This document shows, piece by piece, positions 59,401 through 64,000 of a DNA stretch of 64,000 nt (positions are counted from its first letter, which is position 1; the number at the start of each line of letters is the position of its first letter). Source of the stretch: Lamellibrachia satsuma (taxonomy: Eukaryota; Annelida; Polychaeta; Sabellida; Siboglinidae). The stretch is from positions 5,859,001 to 5,923,000 of the forward strand of contig BSQZ01000026.1 in the NCBI GenBank assembly GCA_033239005.1. Reading direction: 5' to 3'. The position numbers and the translations under genes are program-made. The notes under the pieces were generated by a model. That model had not been told where the DNA came from and ran no database searches. It worked only from the letters and a program-made list of their open reading frames with translations.

Positions 59401-62400
59401 TTCATCGAGTCGGGAAGGACGCTCGATGTGTTCGTCCAGCTGAAGTTGTTAACTGCATCCATACTGACGACGGAAACCGGAATATCAGAAGCAGACAGAC
59501 GAATTTTCAAGCTTGAAATTGACTGTTGTTTGCCGATAATCTTTTGCATGAGACACGTTGCGCTCTTGTGAAATGTACGCAGTTCATTGACAACGTCTTT
59601 CGTGTATTCGATTTTCGGCAATTCAACCAAAACAACCGTCGTCGTCTCGTCGCCTTCAAGAAGTAATGATAGTGTTCACGTCGACGGATGGATACCCATC
59701 TAGTACAGTTCGGCTGAGAGATTCAATAACGTAGCAATTTTAGGTAGATGACGAGAATACATCAGCAGTCGTACTCGGCAGTGGTATCGAATCACTCTTC
59801 AATTAGGTAGACGAAATGGATAAGTTGCTATGTTAGCTATAGTTGGTATCGTGATCGCAATCATCAACGCAAAGCAAATAGGCACGTCTAACGTACTCGC
59901 CTCAAATGCGGGAACGAAGAAAGAGAATGGTGTTACTTTTCCAGTCAGTCCAATCACAATGACTGTATTTTAATACGTTTCCTGGTATTGTCAAGACGAC
60001 TGTGCATAGTAATCCTCTATGACATTAAGATGATCCACATATTAACCTATCGATTGATGGTGCGTAGGGTTAAAAGTGACATTTCGGTATGAGATTTTGC
60101 CTTTAAGTAATAAGAGAACATTAGTAAATTAGAAGAATCTGCTACAGGGTGAGACGAAAACACATTACAAGACTGGAACAGGACATAGAGATTAATCGAA
60201 AGAATCCATTGGAAAGTGGCAATCCATGAGGGTAGATTTATTAACGCATTAATATATTGTGGACAACGTCACTGCAGTGCTTATATGTGTTTGGAAAGTA
60301 TCGATATATTTATTGGAATGGAACAACGAACCACGCAAATCTGAAAAAATGAAAGGAGTTAAGAAAAAATGAAAGGAGTTAAGAAAATAGAGTGCAACAA
60401 CTTATTGATCCTGAAACTAAACTTAACTTGGGCAAACGTGTTCTCAGTCGCTGCGCCTGGGTCTGGAACGAACTCTCCATCATTCTGAAAACATCTGAAG
60501 CTGTAGCTACCTTCCGACTCAAGATATTTATTCCAAATTGCATTTCCACCATACACCCATCGTTGTGACAATGACGTTATAATGACGTTAAGGCGTGTGA
60601 AATACATAAAAATATGAAATTTGCAAGATGCATATCCCTATAATCGTACTCGACTGCTGGCGGATTAGCACAAATAATCGGACACGGCCTACTGTCTTGT
60701 CCGATTACTTGGCATAATATGGCAAAAAGCAGTATCTGAACATGCCCGTCCTCGGGGGGGGGGGGTCGAGGGTTTTGAGCGAACCCCCCTTTTTGAGAGA
60801 ATTTGTTTTATCTAGAAAAATTCCAGAATTCCCATCGGTTTGTGTACGTCCGAACCCCCTTTTGAAAACCCGAAGACGGGTTTTCTAAAGGGGCTTCAAC
60901 TAACATTGTGCGAACTGTTTATCTAAAAAAATCGTGGCTGTGTATTCTGCCAGGCTACCAGTGTCGACGGTTGCGTCTACGATGGAGTCATGCGTTCGTC
61001 GAGTAATATCGCCAACTTCGGCAGTGCGCCGGGATCAGACTTCGGAGATGGAAGATTCGACGACCTGCCAATCAGCCTGCGACCCGTGCGCTGCCACAGT
61101 CCGGGTGGCGAACACCGGAGCGCCTTCACCGGACGCATTCCGGACATTCGGGTGATCCGTCCGTCAGTGGTGGACTACACGAGCGGCACGTCGATCGTTC
61201 ACAACGACTCGTCGTATCTGAGAGGGCAGCGCTCGGGCGACGGAGGTGGGCATAGTGCAATATTGTTTTACCATTGAAACCAATGCTAAAAGTCGATTAG
61301 GCAATTCCACCCCGATTCGGTTGTAATAAAAAATGTACATGTTAAGTGTTGGTTTGTTACCGACTTTCAGTAGCGTTTTCGTCAAATCCTACAATTTTTT
61401 TTTAGAAAATTAACATGGAAGATGTTCTCCGCCATTTGTCGTCCAAACAAAAGAATATAGAACTTGGAAGATGCTCCCAGTCATTTGTCGTGCAAACAAA
61501 TGAATATATAAGTTTTCGTAGTCCTCAAATATGACCAAATCCGTGTTCATAAATACATTTTCTATGGAAAAAAATTAAAAGGGGATTGTCTCAAAATGTC
61601 CAGTGCTACATTCATGACATAAATGATTCATATATCTCCAGGAGGCGGTATACTGAAGAACGCACGATCATCATCGACAGACCCGACCACGAACCGGCCG
61701 ACGACAGCGGCCCCCGTGCGGGCCACGTCCGTGACGACAGTGACAAGTCGGACGGTCACCCCCCTCCACAAATGCCCGTCCCCCGTCCAGTTCAGCACGA
61801 CAGTGAGCAACCCAGACGCGTACCGGCCGACGCCGCTGATGCGAGTCGAGCGTCCAGTGCACCAGGCGACGAGCCCGCTGGCGCGCCCGCTCTCGGTGTC
61901 CCACTCGGCCGGTCCGTGCGCGGCGGTCAGGCAGTCGCGGTCGTGCACGGCCAGCATCGGCCACACGGAGCCGGCGTTCGTGCACCGCGCCAGCAGCGCC
62001 TGTTCCCACCACTCTCGCCCGTGCACGCCCGTGCTCGCGTCCTCGATCCACCACTCCCACTCAAACACCGAAGTGCACCACGTCACCGAGACGTCGCACG
62101 TGCGCGTCGCGCGCGCCACGAGCGCGCCGGACACACGCTCCTGGATGACGAGCGTCTCCGACGCGTTCCGCTGGCCGCTGCGCCAGACGGCGAGTCTGCT
62201 TGTCGCGCCCGCCGCAGGCCGCTGGCATCGCCGATGGTGGCCCGACGTCGACGGGTCAGGTGCAACGTCGGAGCATGCGCTGTGTTGCCGTCAGGTGGTC
62301 AGGCTGCTGTTGGGCTTGTTGCTGCTTCTGGTTGTAGCCGTCATGCACATCATCTACAAGTGCAGGGAGGAGCACTGGCCGACAGAGTTCGTTCAGGAGT

Positions 62401-62435
62401 TAGGTCTCCGTCACTACGGGTACCCGCCCGTCTGA
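39567..62435 (+). CDS. Unrecognised 11-exon gene; repeat-rich tail-anchored protein with KASH-like C-terminus
   Basis: Eleven exons join without stop or phase error to a predicted 1,587-residue protein with no signal peptide. Residues 1-265: helical, charged. About 265-375: Cys/His/Pro-rich. 376-680: HTP repeats with C-x-H and SP motifs. About 690-830: Ser/Thr-rich repeats with DASTSRGSF-type units. About 830-1250: repeats of about 40 residues with ATSxIYxAV and AVSNMHxL. About 1250-1520: degenerate ATS motifs. 1542-1562: one membrane segment (LLLGLLLLLVVAVM). 1563-1587: tail with Cys at -23, Gly at -4 and terminal PPV. KASH proteins are anchored in the outer nuclear membrane by such an end, which binds SUN proteins in the perinuclear space through a Cys at -23 and a terminal PPPx. 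The match is close but has PPV after Tyr instead of PPP, so the assignment is inference. Alternative: an ordinary tail-anchored ER protein. Confidence 0.7.
40600..42119 (-). mobile_element. Decayed LINE (minus strand), 3' part: endonuclease end and reverse transcriptase
   Basis: Minus-strand frames read LTETWLGSVVN and GGGVAVIYKSG (AP endonuclease), LSCAFDTVVD, GVTQGSVLGPTLY and CYTDDTQIYL (reverse transcriptase, YTDD in place of YADD), then LDYGNALLHGLP. Several stops and frameshifts. Its 5' part continues at 44,191-44,570 beyond an inserted LINE. Confidence 0.85.
42120..44190 (+). mobile_element. CR1-like LINE fragment inserted into the minus-strand LINE
   Basis: Plus-strand frames: DNKSPGVDGIPPKLL, IYLDFQKAFDKVPHQRLL, GVPQGSVLGPILF, FADNTKLF (catalytic FADD changed to FADN), DLGVTISADM, then YKAIVRPHLEYCIQAWRPY and NEWNKLSTDCV to a stop at 44,094. 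It lacks the endonuclease (5' truncated) and is interrupted by stops at about 42,520 and 42,855 and a frameshift near 43,582. The 3' end has tandem gttaaatctt-like units. Inactive. Confidence 0.85.
44191..44570 (-). mobile_element. Decayed LINE (minus strand), 5' part of endonuclease domain
   Basis: Minus-strand frame reads CINVRSVKNKATYVADLVSL, the start of a LINE endonuclease, and resumes in sense at 42,119 with DIDILALTETWL. The two halves are one element split by the plus-strand insertion. Confidence 0.75.
44744..44826. repeat. (AT)n(TG)n microsatellite
   Basis: Long AT run followed by tgtgtg. Flanked on both sides by acatcacgtgacatct, a short direct repeat. Confidence 0.95.
44901..45087 (+). 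CDS. KASH-like gene exon 2
   Basis: 62 codons plus one base, VQRRKQRYKLAKSIIDRQFD through a Gly-rich GGGGFCGGSDADD to LRGMMHEMSLL, cccag acceptor and gtacag donor. Continues the helical N-terminal region. Confidence 0.8.
45143..45613. mobile_element. TIR element (MITE-like) in intron 2 of the KASH-like gene
   Basis: The left end gagttcgacttagcgactaa matches the reverse complement of the right end (gagttcgacttaccgaccaa); the pairing extends over about 38 bp with about nine mismatches. 471 bp, no coding frame. Probably a non-autonomous DNA transposon. Confidence 0.65.
45767..45804. repeat. 8-bp tandem repeat (ctccccgt)n
   Basis: Four to five units in intron 2 of the KASH-like gene. Confidence 0.9.
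46070..46275 (+). CDS. KASH-like gene exon 3
   Basis: Completes Ala, then ESIGSAQKECLLVETVQHVT, a His/Pro stretch (PPTHVHVACGHGAPP) and a helix INELLNMVRQNAESMAE, phase 0 at gtgcgg. Confidence 0.8.
46633..46968 (+). CDS. KASH-like gene exon 4
   Basis: 112 codons, VHFADDDVGEPNQNTSLLQM through a Cys-rich stretch (CPHLCCQMCMERPPMYPSCC) to CHMDCPHTP, phase 0 at gtatag. The Cys spacing does not match a zinc finger that I know. Confidence 0.8.
46977..47410. repeat. AT-rich palindromic region with two (AT)n arrays
   Basis: Left of the array at 47,192-47,226 the strand reads taatttaattttaat/tattta units; right of it attaaaattaaataaataa, the reverse complement. A second AT array fills 47,310-47,400. 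Almost the whole of intron 4 can fold back on itself. Confidence 0.85.
47446..48745 (+). CDS. KASH-like gene exon 5: HTP and TSR repeat regions
   Basis: 1,300 nt, tacag acceptor and gtaatg donor, ends one base into a codon. First part: units of about 11 residues such as ECRHTPVRDLE and DCRHTPVQGT, then SP and CSP motifs (RACSPCPELLEQ). After TVTTGTTTVVYE it changes to TSR repeats: DTATSRVPS, DQSTSRGSFRR, DATTSRVPF, DASTSRGSFRR, DTSTSRGSF, DASTSRAF. Other open frames in this GC-rich exon are shadows: only this frame splices in phase at both ends. Confidence 0.85.
48746..49674 (+). other. Introns 5 to 8 of the KASH-like gene
   Basis: Introns 48,746-49,674, 49,866-50,533 (with a cacgc-rich repeat at 49,960-50,060 and a foldback-family end at 50,397-50,467), 50,671-51,034 and 51,756-52,328 (with a repeated 12-bp palindrome). 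Nothing else recognised. Confidence 0.6.
49675..49865 (+). CDS. KASH-like gene exon 6
   Basis: Completes Ala, then LDASTSRVPSVAF (repeat continues), NAATSGTRAVD and PIDRGVSNIAIHIKNKIK. The gttcga donor at 49,866 is weak but the same type as gttcgt in Mhc M13. An alternative phase-0 donor, CAG|gtaaac at 49,752, would drop the last 38 residues; I prefer the longer form because GVSNIAIHI is the repeat motif of the next exons. Confidence 0.65.
50534..50670 (+). CDS. KASH-like gene exon 7
   Basis: 45 codons plus two bases, NGIHHATSAMRQMFDNSTSP, VHQATSTLPLRRSADAITSS, gcgcag acceptor and gtgaga donor. Start of the ATS repeat region. Confidence 0.75.
51035..51755 (+). CDS. KASH-like gene exon 8: repeats of about 40 residues
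   Basis: 721 nt, gcag acceptor and gtgcgt donor, phase 0 out. It contains five tandem repeats of 38-42 residues. The core reads VDxATSxIYxAVDxAVSNMH with variants ATSNIYVAVDKAANDIH, ATNAIYRAVESSVSCMH, ATSAIYQAVERAVSNMH and ATSAIYVAVERGVSNMH. The alternating hydrophobic spacing suggests paired helices. I know no family with this motif. Confidence 0.85.
51954..51988. repeat. Duplicated 12-bp palindrome agtggcgccact
   Basis: The palindrome occurs at 51,954-51,965 and 51,977-51,988 within a 23-bp direct repeat (acacaccaacagtggcgcca...). Confidence 0.9.
52329..52532 (+). CDS. KASH-like gene exon 9
   Basis: 68 codons, GVAATTSTIVTAVDQAVCNV, then PVDCATSAMHEGVDAATCDI, YRTVDEAVCNVHHAIDAR, phase 0 both ends, ctag acceptor and gtgaat donor. 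Two more repeat units, with Cys in place of Ser in CNVH. Confidence 0.85.
53283..53675 (-). pseudogene. piggyBac-like transposase N-terminal remnant
   Basis: Minus frame reads RRRLNAEDVLAMMDDSDMDF then an acidic stretch (SDSEDDDDAIHGG), an in-frame TAG, and in the same frame VKPPPPKRRTMWKNTTTFNP. The RRLxAExxL...acidic opening is typical of piggyBac-type transposases. No DDE core follows, so it is a dead fragment. Assigned from family resemblance by eye. Confidence 0.5.
54005..54018. repeat. Target-site duplication of the RTE-like LINE (left copy)
   Basis: cggtgtccacatac, identical to 57,334-57,347 at the other end of the LINE. Confidence 0.9.
54019..57333 (-). mobile_element. Near full-length RTE-like LINE, inactivated
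   Basis: Length 3.3 kb, typical of the RTE clade. From the 5' end (57,333) on the minus strand: endonuclease start IRIGCWNVRTQKQAGKLAQL and VCESRW, HITITKKWRR/DINSDHHLLVG endonuclease end, RT with APGIDNIPSDVL, DFEKAFDNIDR, VRQGCLLSPLLFLIVIDW, and C-terminal WSWIGHTLRK and GKRRQGRPKINWRR. It ends in (TAAG)n at 54,019. The frame is broken in several places (near 56,750, 56,500, 55,150 and 54,800). A 14-bp target-site duplication flanks it, so both ends are defined. Confidence 0.9.
57334..57347. repeat. Target-site duplication of the RTE-like LINE (right copy)
   Basis: cggtgtccacatac, identical to 54,005-54,018. Confidence 0.9.
58311..58490. repeat. 79-bp tandem repeat, about 2.3 copies
   Basis: Units start at 58,311, 58,390 and 58,469 with gcatcctgcga, and contain cagtaccagggacccgta and ctgttaatcttga. 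The last full unit and the partial third unit overlap the 3' end of the antisense GPCR frame. Confidence 0.92.
58437..59462 (-). CDS. Class A (rhodopsin-like) G-protein-coupled receptor, intronless, nested antisense
   Basis: 341 codons from an ATG with strong context (agtATGG) at 59,462. The frame is open further upstream but its only other ATG (59,549) has weak context. Extracellular N-terminus with glycosylation sites (NFS, NTS, NHT, NTS); TM1 GLPGNTLVIAVYV, TM2 LYMFALAIVDAATC, TM3 ending FERLRAV (in place of DRY), TM4 LALAAIAVTSAAGATML, TM5 TLSSVLVMILCYIWMAAI, a Ser-rich third intracellular loop, TM6 FIACWLPRWLSFFG, TM7 INPFIYSVASDMFR. The usual Cys at the top of TM3 and its partner in the second extracellular loop are both missing, and that loop is very short. 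Ligand unknown; orphan, probably of a lineage-expanded group. It sits on the opposite strand inside intron 9 of the KASH-like gene. Confidence 0.85.
   Translation of the reverse strand: MDAVNNFSWTNTSSVLPDSMNGIYGVGANHTANTSVFRSQFAFLVCVLGLPGNTLVIAVYVGQTTSSTRLYMFALAIVDAATCVCGIVLTSAPVDFTTTLVAISTAHTSAIFSTILLAFVSFERLRAVRCPHKFNIGVKRAKLALAAIAVTSAAGATMLAVARFRKSVLLSRAVRLTVTLSSVLVMILCYIWMAAILLRKARRSRNSVDGFSGTDSVYPGHSSTSRSVPVISSIGAKTNTVSLSRSAVNALTIRNSHVTSDAKTYKNVSLLFIVTVVFIACWLPRWLSFFGLSFAVGVQQMFLLTFGINPFIYSVASDMFRADVRLFCRRMRSRLTVCCPW
60954..61245 (+). CDS. KASH-like gene exon 10
   Basis: 97 codons plus one base. It begins ATSVDGCVYDGVMRSSSNIA, which continues the repeat across the 8.4-kb intron from DAR, supporting the join. 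Then a Gly/Asp/Ser-rich region, RCHSPGGEHRSAF, VVDYTSGTSIV. ccag acceptor and gtgggc donor. Confidence 0.8.
61642..62435 (+). CDS. KASH-like gene exon 11: ATS motifs, membrane segment and KASH-like tail
   Basis: Completes Gly, then GGILKNARSSSTD, further ATS motifs (VRATSVTTV, VHQATSPLARPL, VARATSAPDTRSW), a basic/aromatic stretch GRWHRRWWPDVD, CCRQVV, the membrane segment (codons 62,295-62,357) and the tail. C1564 is at 62,361-62,363; stop TGA at 62,433. A longer 295-codon frame overlaps on the same strand but has no membrane segment and does not splice in phase. Confidence 0.82.
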
Positions 62436-62468
62436 TAAGCCGCCCGTTTGATAGGCCAGACCGCATGA

Positions 62469-62474
62469 AATAAA
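62469..62474 (+). terminator. Poly(A) signal of the KASH-like gene
   Basis: AATAAA 34 nt after the stop codon, followed by ttgttgtag. Short 3' UTR. Confidence 0.75.
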
Positions 62475-63779
62475 GCTGATCCTTGTTGTAGCAGAAATAT
62501 ACTTTAGTTAAAGAAGCCTCTGTCGGCGCTGACTGAAAACAAGACGTGCTTGCACAATAGCGAGAGATTGAATCACGATCCTTCTTAGCAGTAGCATATT
62601 ATTCGTGATCTTCTGCGCATGCGGTGATGATAAATATAGAGTCGTGTTACTATCACATGTAATTGTATGTCACTGTTTACGAGTAACGGACAGGAGTGGT
62701 TGGATAAAGTTTGCAACGATATCGAGATTCTGAGTATTATTTGCCGATTCATCACTTTATTATGTCATCAACAGTAACACAGTATTCACTTTCGTCCTGC
62801 CGTCACTGTATTCATAAGCGGCCACAAATCTACTTAAATAGAACGTCTTCATTACAAGAAGCTGCTACGTTTCTCGGCATCAAGATTTCGTTATATCCGC
62901 CGCACACTTGAACAAGATCCGAGGCAACTCGACCGTCGTGTCGTGGATAGTCTTGCAATGTACGCGTGTTCGCGACTACGATTGATCACGAGTTCACAGA
63001 TTTAAGGGAAGAGTCATGCCTATGCATCGTGCTGACTTGGGACTGATGCGGCATTTTCCCCGACTACGATTTTCGAGTCGTAAGGTCATGGATTTTGTTA
63101 TCATTGAAATTCGACGACAAAAATATAATACGTGGCCGGTCGTAGTTTGCCAAATTAACACTAGGTTTACACAATCACATGATCTGCAGTTGAGAATAGT
63201 CGTAGGACCGTGGCGGTCATTCAAAGAGCAGTCGTAAGGTTGTTAATAGTGGCGATTATACGCGACTGAGCTATGACGGTTGCGTCGAGTTGTATTCAAT
63301 CGGGCCGACCGGCTTAATGTACAATCCAACATTTTGCATTTTACATGTGCCAAGCCATGGAAGACATCGTAGGAATGCATCGACGCTGGTCAATAAGTAG
63401 AATTCTAGAATACACTATACTACAACTGTATATGTGCAGACATACTGGTGATGGACATTGACAGGCATAGTAGCTAGACAACAACATAGTAGCTAGACAA
63501 CAATTAAAATTACTGATCATGATAGAGCTGGTAGAGAACACAGAACAACTGAGTACGTCGATTACTGCAAGGTTAATGATAACGTCATGAGATAATTTGC
63601 TATTTAGTACAGAAAGACATGTGGAGAAAAGTGAGAGGTGTCGTCAAGACAAGCTGTCGTTTGCGTTGTTCATCATAAGTTAGTGTTGTGAGAGACAGTG
63701 TGATACAACAATATAGACACATGACCACTGATATCATGCAATGACAGGTCGTCAAATTTGGTTTGACACCTATTACTTT
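62475..63779. other. Intergenic region between the KASH-like gene and the minus-strand gene
   Basis: AT-rich, no coding sequence recognised. Two short direct repeats (acatagtagctagacaacaa at about 63,465-63,502) occur. The two genes are convergent. Confidence 0.6.
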
Positions 63780-63785
63780 TTTATT
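63780..63785 (-). terminator. Poly(A) signal of the minus-strand gene
   Basis: TTTATT on the plus strand is AATAAA on the minus strand, 22 nt after the stop at 63,808. Confidence 0.6.
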
Positions 63786-63807
63786 TCGCATAAACAACAG
63801 TTCTTTT

Positions 63808-63999
63808 TCACTGCAACTCGTGTTTCCGAACTCTCGATATAAATTCGGGAAGATCTTCATCTTTTTCATCATCCCAGTCATTAAAACCACCAGATCCCTG
63901 AAATCCACGTCGCTCGCGCCCTAATCTATGTCGCGCCGACCTCTCAAACATGTGATCGTCCTCCTCGTTACCATAGCGACTATTGCCATGTCGAACGTC
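63808..63999 (-). CDS. 3' end of an unidentified minus-strand gene (partial)
   Basis: The minus frame is open from the window edge for 63 codons to a TGA at 63,808-63,810. It reads RYGNEEDDHMFERSARHRLG, RERRGFQGSGGFNDWDDEKD, then EDLPEFISRVRKHELQ. Mixed-charge composition, no low-quality bias, and a poly(A) signal just behind the stop argue that it is a real terminal exon. Part could be intron if an acceptor lies within it. I do not recognise the family. The overlapping 102-codon minus frame at 63,600-63,908 looks like a shadow. Confidence 0.55.
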   Translation of the reverse strand, partial: DVRHGNSRYGNEEDDHMFERSARHRLGRERRGFQGSGGFNDWDDEKDEDLPEFISRVRKHELQ

Positions 64000-64000
64000 G

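Larger units (their letters stand above)
52533..60953 (+). other. Intron 9 of the KASH-like gene (8.4 kb)
   Basis: Holds the piggyBac remnant, the RTE-like LINE, the nested antisense GPCR gene and the 79-bp repeat. The stretches 57,348-58,310 and 59,640-60,950 show no feature I can support; a G-run followed by a C/T-rich palindromic stretch lies at 60,755-60,900. Confidence 0.7.

Noticed and set aside
61586..62473. 295-codon frame overlapping the last exon of the KASH-like gene
   Set aside because: Arg/Pro/Ala-rich shadow frame; it does not join exon 10 in phase and lacks the membrane segment and tail.

Overview
The window is animal nuclear DNA: GC-rich exons, GT-AG introns, AT-rich non-coding sequence, microsatellites and decayed retrotransposons. 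It most likely comes from a mollusc. The main reason is the first gene, a muscle myosin heavy chain gene whose intron carries a private 156-codon first exon of catchin (myorod), the thick-filament rod protein known from molluscan smooth and catch muscle. The rod sequence also reads like scallop myosin. I cannot tell which molluscan class.

Region 1 (1-35,350, + strand) holds the myosin heavy chain gene from the P-loop exon to both 3' ends; exons for roughly the first 175 residues lie upstream of the window. I placed 39 exons, counting alternatives. All join in phase and contain no stop. Four motor exons occur as tandem pairs (loop 1/P-loop, switch I, and two exons following it), one actin-interface exon occurs three times, and there are two alternative C-terminal tailpieces. 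If each choice is independent this gives 96 possible transcripts. The catchin exon at 21,099-21,566 sits behind its own putative promoter (a perfect CArG box) and joins the shared rod exons, giving a headless rod of about 996 or 1,022 residues.

Region 2 (35,350-39,500) is intergenic, with (AC)n and (GT)n arrays, a 19-bp tandem repeat and a copy of a dispersed repeat.

Region 3 (39,500-62,475, + strand) holds an 11-exon gene that I do not recognise. It has a TATA box, a clean reading frame of 1,587 residues and a poly(A) signal. The product starts with a helical region, continues with a Cys/His/Pro-rich HTP-repeat region and a Ser/Thr-rich TSR-repeat region, then degenerate repeats of about 40 residues built on ATS and AVSNxH motifs. 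It ends in one membrane segment and a 25-residue tail resembling a KASH peptide (Cys at -23, Gly at -4, terminal PPV). I propose it is a previously undescribed KASH-type nuclear-envelope (LINC complex) protein. Its introns carry a CR1-like LINE inserted into another LINE, a TIR element, a piggyBac-like remnant, an RTE-like LINE with a 14-bp target-site duplication, and a nested antisense class A GPCR gene at 58.4-59.5 kb.

Region 4 (62,475-64,000) is intergenic and then the 3' end of an unidentified minus-strand gene, whose last 63 codons enter the window at its right edge.
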